12,351 nucleotides of DNA from Verrucomicrobia bacterium UBA1731 (GCA_002317575.1 DCIH01000022.1:1-12351); one strand, 5' to 3'. Counted from the stretch's first letter, positions 1 to 6,948 are shown. Notes: a model not told the origin generated them from the sequence alone. A program made the numbers and translations.

Positions 1-465
1 GTTCCCATCATAATCTACTGTTCGGGGCCGCGAGGACGGGGATGTTTGGGGCGGGACAATGCCTTGTCCGAAGAATCGCGGAAAGAACGGGTAGACGTTC
101 TCGGAGAGGAAGCGGGCCTCGCGTTCAAAGCGGATGCGTGCGGCGTTCGTCTGCGACGCGCTCTTGTTCGGATCCGGGACGAAAATCTTCAACGCCACCG
201 CTTGGGGCGGGGCGGGCTGCGCCCCGGCATGGGGATTGCTCTCGTCAACGACATCCCGCTCCTGCTCAATACCGTCGCGACGGCGTGGGCGCCGTCGCCA
301 CACCCGCTCGGCACGATAGACTTCGCCATTTCCGCCTTTGCCCAGAAACGCGGTTATGCGCCAATCGCCGACACACTCGCCGACCTCAAACGATGCCTGC
401 GTGGCAATCGGAGCGTGCTCGGCGAGAAAGCGGTCAAACTGTTCAGTCGTCGAGCCGAGCATCAT
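1..465 (-). CDS. Ser/Thr protein kinase, N-terminal part (gene runs off left edge)
   Basis: This open frame has no stop codon before the window edge; 155 residues are visible. It shows the N-lobe of a Hanks-type (eukaryotic-like) Ser/Thr kinase. The glycine-rich loop is LGKGGNGEVY at about residues 41-50, the beta-3 motif VALKIF has the expected ATP-binding Lys at 93, and the alpha-C stretch FEREARFL has the likely salt-bridge Glu at 116. A strand ending in FFGQG (131-135) follows. The catalytic loop and DFG motif lie outside. About 36 residues rich in Arg and Pro (roughly 54-89) are inserted between beta-2 and beta-3, longer than usual. Two adjacent ATG codons are possible starts; the second (460-462) is better spaced from AAGG. 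The gene overlaps the 3' end of the ECF sigma gene by about 23 bases, suggesting translational coupling. Kinase identity is firm; the substrate is unknown. Confidence 0.88.
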   Translation of the reverse strand, partial: MMLGSTTEQFDRFLAEHAPIATQASFEVGECVGDWRITAFLGKGGNGEVYRAERVWRRRPRRRDGIEQERDVVDESNPHAGAQPAPPQAVALKIFVPDPNKSASQTNAARIRFEREARFLSENVYPFFPRFFGQGIVPPQTSPSSRPRTVDYDGN

Positions 466-1048
466 CTACCTTTTCCAAGGCCTCCACGAGTTCGCGCAAC
501 CGCGCCGTGCTCCGGCTCTTGATTTGATCGACGGCGTTCCGTTCGATCCCGAACGCCTGCGCAACCGCCGCCGGCTTCTCGCCGTCAACGGCCAGCCGCG
601 TGAACACCCGTTTGGTCAGCTCATTGACAGAATCGTCGGCCAGGTACTGCTGCAGGGCGATTTCGAAAATCGCCGTCCGCCAGGCCTTGTATTCCGCCTC
701 CGCATCCGTTTCCGCGTAGTTCGGCTCGTTCGCGTAAGCGGCCGCCAGCTCCGCGCGGTGCATGTTGCGCGCGATTTGCTTGAGCGCGCGATGCTTCAGC
801 ATGCCCGTCAGATAATTGTGGAAAGACCCCTTCTCTTCCGGAACGTAATGGTAAACGGGGAACGTCCTGATGAGATCGATGAGCGTTTCCTGGATGACAT
901 CGTCGGCGTCGAGCTTCGGAAAGTTCTTGAGCATGAACGCTTCCATCATCGGCCGATAGCGGCCCACGAACTCGCCCCAGCGGGCGTGTTGCGAATCGCT
1001 CGCGAGATCGCGCAAAAGCGTCGTGGAGGTTTCGGGCACTGTGGGCAT
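443..1048 (-). CDS. ECF-type RNA polymerase sigma factor
   Basis: The 201-residue protein has the size and two-domain layout of extracytoplasmic-function sigma-70 factors, which direct core RNA polymerase to specific promoters. Region 2 spans roughly residues 24-95, with the conserved DADDVIQETLIDLI helix at 47-60 and a FHNYL...HRAL stretch after it. An acidic linker rich in Glu and Ala follows at 100-120. Region 4, a helix-turn-helix that recognises the -35 element, is at about 143-190 (core AVAQAFGIERNAVDQIKSR). There is no membrane segment. The ATG start has only a weak purine-rich stretch upstream. The next gene, overlapping its end, encodes a Ser/Thr kinase, an arrangement common in PVC bacteria where the kinase may control the sigma factor or its regulon. 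No anti-sigma factor gene is visible. Family assignment is confident; the regulon is unknown. Confidence 0.9.
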   Translation of the reverse strand: MPTVPETSTTLLRDLASDSQHARWGEFVGRYRPMMEAFMLKNFPKLDADDVIQETLIDLIRTFPVYHYVPEEKGSFHNYLTGMLKHRALKQIARNMHRAELAAAYANEPNYAETDAEAEYKAWRTAIFEIALQQYLADDSVNELTKRVFTRLAVDGEKPAAVAQAFGIERNAVDQIKSRSTARLRELVEALEKVDDARLDD

Positions 1049-1264
1049 GTCACACGCTTTCTTCTTTTGGAGGCGGAGAGGACGGGGAGACGCGGTGCGG
1101 GACGAACCCGACGCGGCGCCACAAGGGGGTCACGCCGATCCTCCGGCGTGACCATGGCCGGATCTGTATCGAGCATTTCACGGACTTGGTGGCGTCGCGG
1201 AGCGGCGCCACCCCCTTGGAAAGCGCCTCTGCGCGGTGCGGAACGCGCCGCTCTATAGGGAAAT
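1049..1264. other. 216-base intergenic region with nested inverted repeats
   Basis: This is the longest gene-free stretch in the window. No short gene is convincing in it. It holds the 10-bp hairpin at 1128-1153, a 7-bp inverted repeat GGTGGCG/CGCCACC at about 1189-1213, and a long-range 8-bp pair AAGGGGGT (1123-1130) with ACCCCCTT (1210-1217). The last pair shares bases with the first hairpin, so the two cannot fully form together in RNA. Just after the patatin stop, TATAGA on the minus strand resembles a -10 box, but no convincing -35 accompanies it. The sigma factor promoter probably lies here. Confidence 0.5.
1128..1153. repeat. Perfect 10-bp inverted repeat in the patatin-sigma factor gap
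   Basis: GGTCACGCCG is followed by a 6-base loop (ATCCTC on the plus strand) and its exact complement CGGCGTGACC. It sits about 80 bases upstream of the sigma factor start. No run of T follows on either strand, so it is not a standard intrinsic terminator. It could be an operator, a leader-RNA hairpin or a repeat-family element. It resembles the hairpin at 2698-2723. Confidence 0.6.
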
Positions 1265-2059
1265 TCAACATGACAGGGTGGAGAGGATTTCCTCGCGGCG
1301 GGACATGACGCTGTCGTATCCCTTTTCGATCAACCTTTCGGCGGGACGGAAATCGAGCACGAACACGTCCGTGACGGGCGGCTGCAGGAGCACGTCGGGC
1401 GCGCAAGTTGAAAACTGGTGGCGCACCGAATGGTTGCACACGATCCGGAAGGTGCGGTTCAAAACGTCCACCACGTTCAACTTCGACGACGGCTTCTTCT
1501 GCGCCGAAGGGACGCCGATGCCGTTCAGGTCCACAGCGATCACCTTTTCCGCGCCCATCGCGCGGCACACGTCCGCCGGCACCACGTTCACGAGACCGCC
1601 GTCCACCAGCACGCGGCCGTCGCGTTCCACGGGATTGAACACGCCTGGAATCGACATGGACGCCCGGATCGCCGAATGCACGTCGCCCGTTTTGAGCACG
1701 CATTCTTCGCCCGTCTCCAAATCCGTGGCCACCGCCGCAAACGGCATTTTGAAATCCTCGAAGGACGACACGGGCACCAGCCGCCGCAGAAACTGCTCGA
1801 TCTTCCTGCCGCTGACGAGTCCCTTCACGGTCATGTGCGGATCCAGGAACAGTTTCGGCAGTTTCTTCCAGTTCGACTCGCGCGCCCATGCATGAGCGGC
1901 CGCCAGATTGCCGGCGGCGTAAATGCCGCCCACGATGGCGCCGATGGACGTGCCCGCCACGCAATGGATCGGGACATGCAGTTCTTCGAACGCCTGGATG
2001 ACGCCCAAATGCGCGAATCCGCGCGCACCGCCGCCGCCCAACGCCAATCCGATTTTCAT
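1265..2059 (-). CDS. Patatin-like phospholipase (RssA-type)
   Basis: The 264-residue protein is a bacterial patatin-like lipid acyl hydrolase using a Ser-Asp dyad. The oxyanion-hole motif GGGGARG is at 8-14, the nucleophile elbow GTSIG at 36-40 puts the catalytic Ser at 38, and VDGGLVNVVP at 152-161 supplies Asp153. Length and motif order match the RssA/YlbK group of short cytoplasmic enzymes. There is no signal peptide or outer-membrane domain, so it probably acts inside the cell on phospholipids or lysophospholipids. The ATG was chosen because GAAAGGG lies 8 bases upstream; a GTG at 2078-2080 would add seven residues but places that ribosome-binding sequence inside the gene. It starts 17 bases after the recR stop and is probably cotranscribed with it. 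The substrate cannot be read from sequence. Confidence 0.93.
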   Translation of the reverse strand: MKIGLALGGGGARGFAHLGVIQAFEELHVPIHCVAGTSIGAIVGGIYAAGNLAAAHAWARESNWKKLPKLFLDPHMTVKGLVSGRKIEQFLRRLVPVSSFEDFKMPFAAVATDLETGEECVLKTGDVHSAIRASMSIPGVFNPVERDGRVLVDGGLVNVVPADVCRAMGAEKVIAVDLNGIGVPSAQKKPSSKLNVVDVLNRTFRIVCNHSVRHQFSTCAPDVLLQPPVTDVFVLDFRPAERLIEKGYDSVMSRREEILSTLSC

Positions 2060-2076
2060 GTCGACGGCCCTTTCGT

Positions 2077-2673
2077 TCACACCGTCACGCGGTACGCGAT
2101 GGCGCGCCGGAGCGTGAGCGGATCGGAATAGGACACGCCCGAATCGGCCGGCAGGCCGAACGCGAGGCGCGTGGTGGCGACGCCGAGGGGCTTCAGCAAT
2201 TCGGCGAGATAGCCGGCCGTCGCGTCGCCCTCCATGTCCGTGGAAACGGCCACGAGGACTTCCTTGATCCCTTCCGCGGAAATGCGCGAAACGAGTTCCG
2301 CGACGCGGAGCTTCTCGGGCCCCAGATGGCGCACGGGCGACAATTTGCCGCCCAGCACGTGGTAGCGGCCGCGGAACGCGCCGGAAGATTCGATGGTGAC
2401 GACGTCCGCCGGCTCCTCGACGACGCACAACGTGGCGCCGTCGCGCGATGGATCCGTGCAGAGCGCGCACGGGTCGTTCGCGCGCACCGTGAACGCGCCA
2501 CAGCGCGCGCAACAGACGACTTCACGCCGCGCGCACTGGAGCGCGAGAACGAGGGGCTCCAAAAGCCGGTCGGGTTCGCGCAACAGCGCCAACGCGGCGC
2601 GGGACGCGCTGCGCCGACCGAGGCCCGGGAGACGGCTCAACGTCCGCTCAAGATCTTCAATCGGCGGCAGCAT
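2077..2673 (-). CDS. recR: Recombination protein RecR
   Basis: The 198-residue length is typical of RecR, which works with RecF and RecO to load RecA on gapped DNA. An N-terminal helix-hairpin-helix region (LSRLPGLGRRSASRAAL, 12-28) is followed by a four-Cys zinc site (Cys55, Cys58, Cys69, Cys72). A Toprim domain begins at LCVVEEPADV (82-91), and HVLGGKLSP (105-113) and LGPEKL (117-122) are standard RecR blocks. Two normally conserved segments differ: the usual NPT before EGDAT reads STD (144-146), and the usual glycine pair after GLP is replaced (GLPADSGVSYSD, 173-184). The protein still looks intact and functional. The weak ribosome-binding site AGGA lies 9 bases before ATG. ybaB sits directly upstream, a conserved bacterial gene pair. 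Confidence 0.96.
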   Translation of the reverse strand: MLPPIEDLERTLSRLPGLGRRSASRAALALLREPDRLLEPLVLALQCARREVVCCARCGAFTVRANDPCALCTDPSRDGATLCVVEEPADVVTIESSGAFRGRYHVLGGKLSPVRHLGPEKLRVAELVSRISAEGIKEVLVAVSTDMEGDATAGYLAELLKPLGVATTRLAFGLPADSGVSYSDPLTLRRAIAYRVTV

Positions 2674-2697
2674 GTTTGAGTATCCTATTCTCGTACT

Positions 2698-2723
2698 GTT
2701 GACGCCGGCGGAGCGGCGTCAAC
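2698..2723. repeat. Perfect 10-bp inverted repeat between ybaB and recR
   Basis: GTTGACGCCG, a 6-base loop (GCGGAG on plus) and CGGCGTCAAC form a perfect stem in the 80-base ybaB-recR gap. No T tract follows, so it is unlikely to be a strong terminator; it may stabilise or process the transcript or attenuate recR. The stem shares its ACGCCG end and loop size with the repeat at 1128-1153. Confidence 0.6.
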
Positions 2724-2753
2724 CCCTGGGTGGGGCGCCGCGCGGACCGTCGG

Positions 2754-3071
2754 TCACTTGCCGAAGAGGCCGCCCATGCCGCCGGCCTGCATCATCTTGG
2801 CCATCTGCTCCTGCGTGGTCTTCTTCACGCCCTTGAGCGCGCCGTTAACCACGTTGAAGAGCATCGTCTCGAAGCGTTCCGTCTTGCCGGAGGACGCCTC
2901 GGCCCACGTCTCGGGCGCGATCTTGATGGAGGCGATCGTGAAGTCGCCGCGCGCCACGACGCTGATGCCGCCGTTTTCGTACGTGAAGGAAATCTTTTCG
3001 ATCTCGGCCTGGATGCGCTTCGCTTCGCTGCGCATCTGCATCGCCTGTTTCATCTGGTCGAACATGCCCAT
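2754..3071 (-). CDS. ybaB: YbaB/EbfC family nucleoid-associated protein
   Basis: The 105-residue protein matches the YbaB/EbfC family, small dimeric DNA-binding proteins linked to nucleoid organisation. It begins with a Met- and Gln-rich helix (residues 1-25), then the beta-sheet core (SFTYENGGISVVARGDFTIASIKIAPE, 28-54) in which the usual V.V.G.G pattern is relaxed. A second long helix follows and the tail is Met/Gly-rich (MMQAGGMGGLFGK, 93-105), typical of the family. ATG at 3071 was chosen; ATG at 3065 would shorten it by two residues and cannot be excluded, as neither has a strong ribosome-binding site. It lies 25 bases after purC and upstream of recR; in many bacteria it sits between dnaX and recR, but here dnaX is replaced by purC. 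Confidence 0.92.
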   Translation of the reverse strand: MGMFDQMKQAMQMRSEAKRIQAEIEKISFTYENGGISVVARGDFTIASIKIAPETWAEASSGKTERFETMLFNVVNGALKGVKKTTQEQMAKMMQAGGMGGLFGK

Positions 3072-3096
3072 GGTACTGTCTCTTTCTTCTTGTCTG

Positions 3097-3996
3097 TCAA
3101 ACGAGTTTCTTGCCGGAGAGGTCTTCGTACGCCTTCACGTAGATGTCGTGCGTGCGGGCGATCACGTCGTCCGGCAGCACCGGACCCGGCGGTTGGTGGT
3201 TGAAATGGATCGAATCGAGCCAGTCGCGGACGAACTGCTTGTCGAGCGACGGCGGATTCGCGCCGACCTTGTAGCTGGCTTCGGGCCAGAAGCGCGAGGA
3301 ATCGGGCGTGAGGACTTCGTCCGCGAGGATGAGCGAACCATCCGCATCCTGGCCGAACTCGAACTTCGTATCCGCGATGATGATGCCGTGCGTGCGGGCG
3401 TAGTCGGCCGCCTTCGCGTAGAGGCCGATCGTCGCATCCTTGAGCGCCTTCGCCGTGGCTTCGCCCACAAGCTCGACCGTCTGCGCGTAGTTGATCGCCT
3501 CGTCGTGGTCGCCGATGGCGGCCTTCGTGGTGGGCGTGAAAAGGACTTCGTCCAGCTTGGACGCGTTCTCGTAGCCCGCGCGGAGCTTCTCGCCGTTCAC
3601 GGTCTGCGACTTCTGGTATTCCTTCCAGCCGCTGCCGGTGAGGTAGCCGCGGGCGATGCACTCGACCTCGACCATCTTCACCTTCTTCACGAGCATGGAA
3701 CGGCCGCGGAGGTCCTCCTTGTAGGGCTGGAGGATTTCGGGGTATTCGTCCACGTTCACGGTGATGAGGTGGTTCTTGACGCCGAAGAACTCGAGCCAGA
3801 AGAGCGAAAGCTGGTTGAGGACCTTGCCCTTTTCGGGCACGCCGCAGGGCAGGATCACATCGAACGCGCTGATGCGGTCGGTCACCACCATCAGCAGCTT
3901 GTCGCCGAGGTCGAACACATCGCGGACCTTGCCGCTCTTGACGGGCACGCCGGGAATCGAGCATTCCAGCAGCGCGTGGTTTTTGTCGTACTTCAT
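3097..3996 (-). CDS. purC: Phosphoribosylaminoimidazole-succinocarboxamide synthase (SAICAR synthetase)
   Basis: PurC makes SAICAR from CAIR, aspartate and ATP in de novo purine synthesis. The 299-residue protein is the longer, yeast ADE1-like form rather than the roughly 240-residue Escherichia coli form. The N-terminal ATP-grasp-like region has SGKVRDVFDLGDKLLMVVTD (21-40) followed by RISAFDV. Both family signatures are present: VECIARGYLTGSGWKEY (111-127) and LADEVLTPDSSRFW (224-237). The frame stays open far upstream, but the ATG at 3994-3996 is correct: it begins the family's N-terminus and is preceded by AAGGAG (4002-4007) five bases away. A clear promoter lies just upstream at 4027-4035, so purC begins a transcription unit with ybaB, recR and the patatin gene. 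No other pur gene is in view. Confidence 0.97.
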   Translation of the reverse strand: MKYDKNHALLECSIPGVPVKSGKVRDVFDLGDKLLMVVTDRISAFDVILPCGVPEKGKVLNQLSLFWLEFFGVKNHLITVNVDEYPEILQPYKEDLRGRSMLVKKVKMVEVECIARGYLTGSGWKEYQKSQTVNGEKLRAGYENASKLDEVLFTPTTKAAIGDHDEAINYAQTVELVGEATAKALKDATIGLYAKAADYARTHGIIIADTKFEFGQDADGSLILADEVLTPDSSRFWPEASYKVGANPPSLDKQFVRDWLDSIHFNHQPPGPVLPDDVIARTHDIYVKAYEDLSGKKLV

Positions 3997-4001
3997 GTCA
4001 A

Positions 4002-4007
4002 CTCCTT
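4002..4007 (-). promoter_or_regulatory. purC ribosome-binding site
   Basis: AAGGAG on the minus strand, five bases before the purC ATG. It is a strong match to the Shine-Dalgarno consensus and fixes the start within a frame that is open about 1.1 kb upstream. Confidence 0.85.
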
Positions 4008-4026
4008 GGTATGAAAAAACGCGTAT

Positions 4027-4035
4027 ATTATACCA
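4027..4035 (-). promoter_or_regulatory. Extended -10 promoter of the purC unit
   Basis: The minus strand reads TGGTATAAT, a perfect TATAAT hexamer with the TGn extension. No good TTGACA-like -35 is seen at 16-18 bases upstream, as expected for extended -10 promoters. It lies in the 68-base gap after the permease gene, and transcription would start near 4020, giving a leader of about 25 bases before the purC ATG. The same 12-base core ACGTGGTATAAT recurs at 6958-6969. Confidence 0.75.
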
Positions 4036-4064
4036 CGTTTCCGCCCCGGTCGGTAGGGTCGCCG

Positions 4065-4988
4065 TCAGGCGGAGACGCGGACGCGCGGATCGAGCGCGGC
4101 GTAGGCGAGGTCCGTCGCCAGATTGACGAACTGGTACAGAAGCGCGCCCAGAACCACCACCGCGCGCACCACGGCCATGTCGCTTGAATGGATCGCGTTG
4201 ATGGACACGTTGCCGAGACCGGGGATGCCGAAGAAACTCTCGAGCATCAGCGAACCGGTGAACAGGTACGGAATCTGCAACGCCACATAGGTGACCACGG
4301 GAATGAGCGAATTGCGCAGCACATGCCCGAACAGAACGCGCGCCTCGGAAAGCCCCTTCATGCGCGCCGTGCGCACATAGGGCTTGTAGACCTCGTCCAA
4401 GACGGCGGTCCGGAAGAACCGCACATCCACGCCCAGGCCGGAGAAGATCCCGATGGCGACGGGCAAGAACAGATAGGCCGCGCTTTCGTATCCCCAAATC
4501 GGAAACAACTTGAGCTTGTACGCGAGAAAATACTGGCCGGCGAGCACCCACACCACATAGTTGACGCTCATGAGCACAGTGGACCCGACCAGCACGGCCT
4601 TGTCCAGCGCGCCGCCGCGCCTGGCCGCGCACAACAGCGCCAGCATGAGCGCGATCACGGTGCCGCCGACGAGGATCGGCAGCGTGAGCGACAGCGACGG
4701 CCCCACGCCGCGCTTCAGCACGTTCACGACGGATTCGTCGTATTCCGTGGAAACGCCGAAGTCGCCGTGCGCAAGATCCTTCGTGAACTTCAGGAACTGC
4801 TTCGGCAGCGGCAGATCGTAGCCGTACTTGTGGTTGAACGCGGCGATGGACGCGGCCGTCGCGTTCTTGCCCAAAACGACATGCGCGGGACTGCCGCCCA
4901 CCACATTGAAGAGCAGGAATGTCAACAGCACGATGCCGAGCGTCGTCGGAATCGCCTCGAGAAGACGCCTGAAGACGTACTTCAGCAC
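4065..4988 (-). CDS. ABC transporter permease, OppB/DppB type
   Basis: The 307-residue inner-membrane protein resembles the first permease of peptide/nickel-type ABC importers. The N-terminus (MLKYVFRRLLEAIPTTLGIV) and hydrophobic segments near residues 12-30, 98-121, 130-155, 170-190, 226-250 and 270-296 give the six-helix OppB layout. The cytoplasmic ATPase-contact (EAA) loop is YVRTARMKGLSEARVLFGH (204-222), and the block LESFFGIPGLG (249-259) is diagnostic. The start is GTG at 4988, backed by GAGGAAG seven bases upstream; the upstream frame extension is out-of-frame coding sequence of the preceding gene. It overlaps the stop of that 650-residue gene by seven bases, implying coupling. No OppC-type permease, ATPase or binding protein is nearby and purC follows, so partners are encoded elsewhere or lost. 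The substrate is unknown. Confidence 0.92.
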   Translation of the reverse strand: MLKYVFRRLLEAIPTTLGIVLLTFLLFNVVGGSPAHVVLGKNATAASIAAFNHKYGYDLPLPKQFLKFTKDLAHGDFGVSTEYDESVVNVLKRGVGPSLSLTLPILVGGTVIALMLALLCAARRGGALDKAVLVGSTVLMSVNYVVWVLAGQYFLAYKLKLFPIWGYESAAYLFLPVAIGIFSGLGVDVRFFRTAVLDEVYKPYVRTARMKGLSEARVLFGHVLRNSLIPVVTYVALQIPYLFTGSLMLESFFGIPGLGNVSINAIHSSDMAVVRAVVVLGALLYQFVNLATDLAYAALDPRVRVSA

Positions 4989-6934
4989 GAAATCGCTTCC
5001 TCGAGCGACGCCGCCACGCGCGCCGGATCGCAGGCAGCAAGGCGCTTGAGCGCGCAGCTCCAGCGGTACGCGCCCGAACCGGCGACGTCGTAGGGACGGT
5101 GCGCGAAGAGGTTGTCGAACGCATGCGGATTGGCGCGGTAGCGCCCTTGCACGGCTTCGAGCGACTTGCGGAACGCCTCGACGTACGTCTTCGCGAACGG
5201 CGCGGCGTCCGCCATGAACTTCGCGCGGCGGCGCACGACGTCGGCGTAGGACTTGGCGATTTCCTCCAGTGGCCGCTGGTAGTCGACGAAGCTGCCGGCG
5301 TGATCCACCACCATCACCTGCGCGGGCAGATTGCCGGCGCCCGTCTGGACGATTTCCAGACCGCGGTCGAACACGTATTCGCCGGTGGTCGTGGCCGCGC
5401 GGCCTACCACGGCGTCGAGCGCGGCCGCCTCGCCCATCAGCTCGGCGAACTTGAGCGCGAACGCCGGATTGCGGAAACGCTCCGGCGGCACTTTGTCCGA
5501 CGCCGTGCCGGGTACGTACTGGCGCACGTAGTAGTAGGCGCGCACCGTGGTGCCGGAATACTGGTTGTGGCCGCGGTACTTCTCGGTGAACTGGCCGAAC
5601 CCCACGTGCGACGGCAGGCGCATCCCGAGCTGACGACATGCGAGACGCCGATCGAGGATGTAGTCGGAATACTCGTTGGCCTCCACGATGGCGCGCAGAA
5701 GGTCCTTGCCCTCGTCGAGATGCTCGGCGATGCCCCACTTCTGGAAGCGGATGATCATCAGCTGCGGCTGCTCGCGGTCGAGTTCCTTGTACTGGACGAT
5801 GTACACGTTGCCGCGGCGCGAACCCTGCACCGGGCGGCGCGCGAGCGAACGCGCGATGCGGCCGACGTTCACGTATTCCACGGTGCCGAAAAGTCGCAGC
5901 AGATTGAAGACGATGGCCTTCACGCGCGCGTCGCAGAGCTCCGCGAGTTCGGGATCGCCCGTGCGCTCGGCCTCGTCGAAGAGCGCGTCGAACACGAGTT
6001 CGCCGTTCAGCACGCACGCGCCCGGAAGCCATTCGATCTGGCGGTAGAATTCCGGCGAAATGCCCTGGATGAGGTCCTGATCGCCGGCCGTCGTCTCGAT
6101 CGGCTCGCGCGTGAGCGCCGCGCACATCGTGTTGCGCCACTCGAAATTCGCGGCCGATTCTTCGCGGAGTTCGGCCGGCACGGCCATGCGCCATGCGCGC
6201 ACGATTTCCGCGACTTCGGCGCGGATCGCCTCCTCGGACAGACCGAGGTCGAGCGCGCGGAAACGCTCCTTGACGGCCGGCGGAAGTTCGGTCGGGAACA
6301 GATCAATCTCGGGCTGGCCCAGACGGTTGCGCGTCTTCAGACCGTGGACGATCTCCTCGAGTTGCGCGCGGAACGCGTCGAACGGGAGCGCGGACGCGTC
6401 GGCATAGGAACCGGGCGTGAGGTAACGCGTGCCGGTATGGCGGTTGTAATAGTAGATCTTCGCGCCGGCGATGGCGCACTGCGCGGACGCCAGCAGCGCG
6501 TCCATCTCCTCGGGCGCGAGAATCGCGCGGGCCATGCGCCAGTTCTCGCCGCGCGCGCGCAAGGCGTCGCGCACCTTCGCGGCATGGGTGTTCAGGAAGC
6601 GGATCTGCCGCTTGGACACGAACGTCTGCAGCTCTTCGTCCGCGCGGAACGCGAGATCCATGCGCGCGGGATCGGGACGGATCAGCACCGCGTTGTCCGT
6701 AAAGATGAGGTCGACGGACGACGCGAGCTCTTCGTCGCATTCCGCGGGCGAAAGCGCGGGGCGCCCTTCCGCGGCGCGCGCGCGGTTCAGCTCGTCCAGC
6801 CACGCCTGCCGCTGCAGCGCGTGCATGCCGCCGGCCGTGACCAGACCGGGCGTGCGGAGGAAAAGCGTGCCGATGCGGCTTTTCAGCTTTCCGTTTTCGT
6901 CTTTGGCCAACAACGCGTCTCCGAGAATCTTCAT
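4982..6934 (-). CDS. Unrecognised 650-residue protein with kinase-like C-terminal motifs
   Basis: I do not recognise this family. The protein is soluble in appearance, with no signal peptide or membrane helix, and rich in charged residues. Residues 1-300 are mostly helical and show no known motif. From about 350 the pattern recalls kinase folds: a Gly-containing strand (GSRRGNVYIVQY, 371-382), a hydrophobic strand with basic residues (LMIIRFQKW, 392-400), an acidic helix (403-418), a hinge-like strand (AYYYVRQYVPG, 466-476), then GRAATTTGEYVF (511-522) and VVDHAGSF (542-549). The last two align by eye with the G..DRH.GN..F and IDhG.SF motifs of PI3K/HipA/Fam20-like kinases, but the catalytic Asp position is Ala514 and the Asn position Glu519, so a pseudokinase is possible. 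ATG is supported by AAAGGA eight bases upstream and a promoter at 6958. Its end overlaps the permease gene. The function is not assigned. Confidence 0.8.
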   Translation of the reverse strand: MKILGDALLAKDENGKLKSRIGTLFLRTPGLVTAGGMHALQRQAWLDELNRARAAEGRPALSPAECDEELASSVDLIFTDNAVLIRPDPARMDLAFRADEELQTFVSKRQIRFLNTHAAKVRDALRARGENWRMARAILAPEEMDALLASAQCAIAGAKIYYYNRHTGTRYLTPGSYADASALPFDAFRAQLEEIVHGLKTRNRLGQPEIDLFPTELPPAVKERFRALDLGLSEEAIRAEVAEIVRAWRMAVPAELREESAANFEWRNTMCAALTREPIETTAGDQDLIQGISPEFYRQIEWLPGACVLNGELVFDALFDEAERTGDPELAELCDARVKAIVFNLLRLFGTVEYVNVGRIARSLARRPVQGSRRGNVYIVQYKELDREQPQLMIIRFQKWGIAEHLDEGKDLLRAIVEANEYSDYILDRRLACRQLGMRLPSHVGFGQFTEKYRGHNQYSGTTVRAYYYVRQYVPGTASDKVPPERFRNPAFALKFAELMGEAAALDAVVGRAATTTGEYVFDRGLEIVQTGAGNLPAQVMVVDHAGSFVDYQRPLEEIAKSYADVVRRRAKFMADAAPFAKTYVEAFRKSLEAVQGRYRANPHAFDNLFAHRPYDVAGSGAYRWSCALKRLAACDPARVAASLEEAISC

Positions 6935-6942
6935 GGCTCTTG

Positions 6943-6948
6943 TCCTTT
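6943..6948 (-). promoter_or_regulatory. Ribosome-binding site of the 650-residue gene
   Basis: AAAGGA on the minus strand, eight bases before the ATG at 6934. It supports the annotated start of an otherwise unrecognised protein. Confidence 0.75.

Noticed and set aside
42..527. Plus-strand open frames at the left edge
   Set aside because: The minus strand here encodes a clear kinase N-lobe; the plus frames are Arg/Ser-rich with no motif.
1256..1261. TATAGA as a sigma factor promoter
   Set aside because: It is a partial -10 match without a -35 and more than 200 bases from the gene; noted only within the intergenic entry.
2699..2704. TTGACG as a plus-strand -35 box
   Set aside because: It is part of the perfect hairpin at 2698-2723, and no plus-strand gene lies downstream.
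4050..4072. Possible terminator after the permease gene
   Set aside because: Only a four-base GC stem can be drawn and no T tract follows, so support is too weak to annotate.
3997..5124. Upstream extension of the purC frame
   Set aside because: The extension is Arg-rich out-of-frame reading of the permease gene; purC has a strong ribosome-binding site and a natural N-terminus at 3996.
4989..6194. Upstream extension of the permease frame
   Set aside because: It overlaps the 650-residue gene out of frame; the GTG at 4988 with GAGGAAG gives the family's expected N-terminus.
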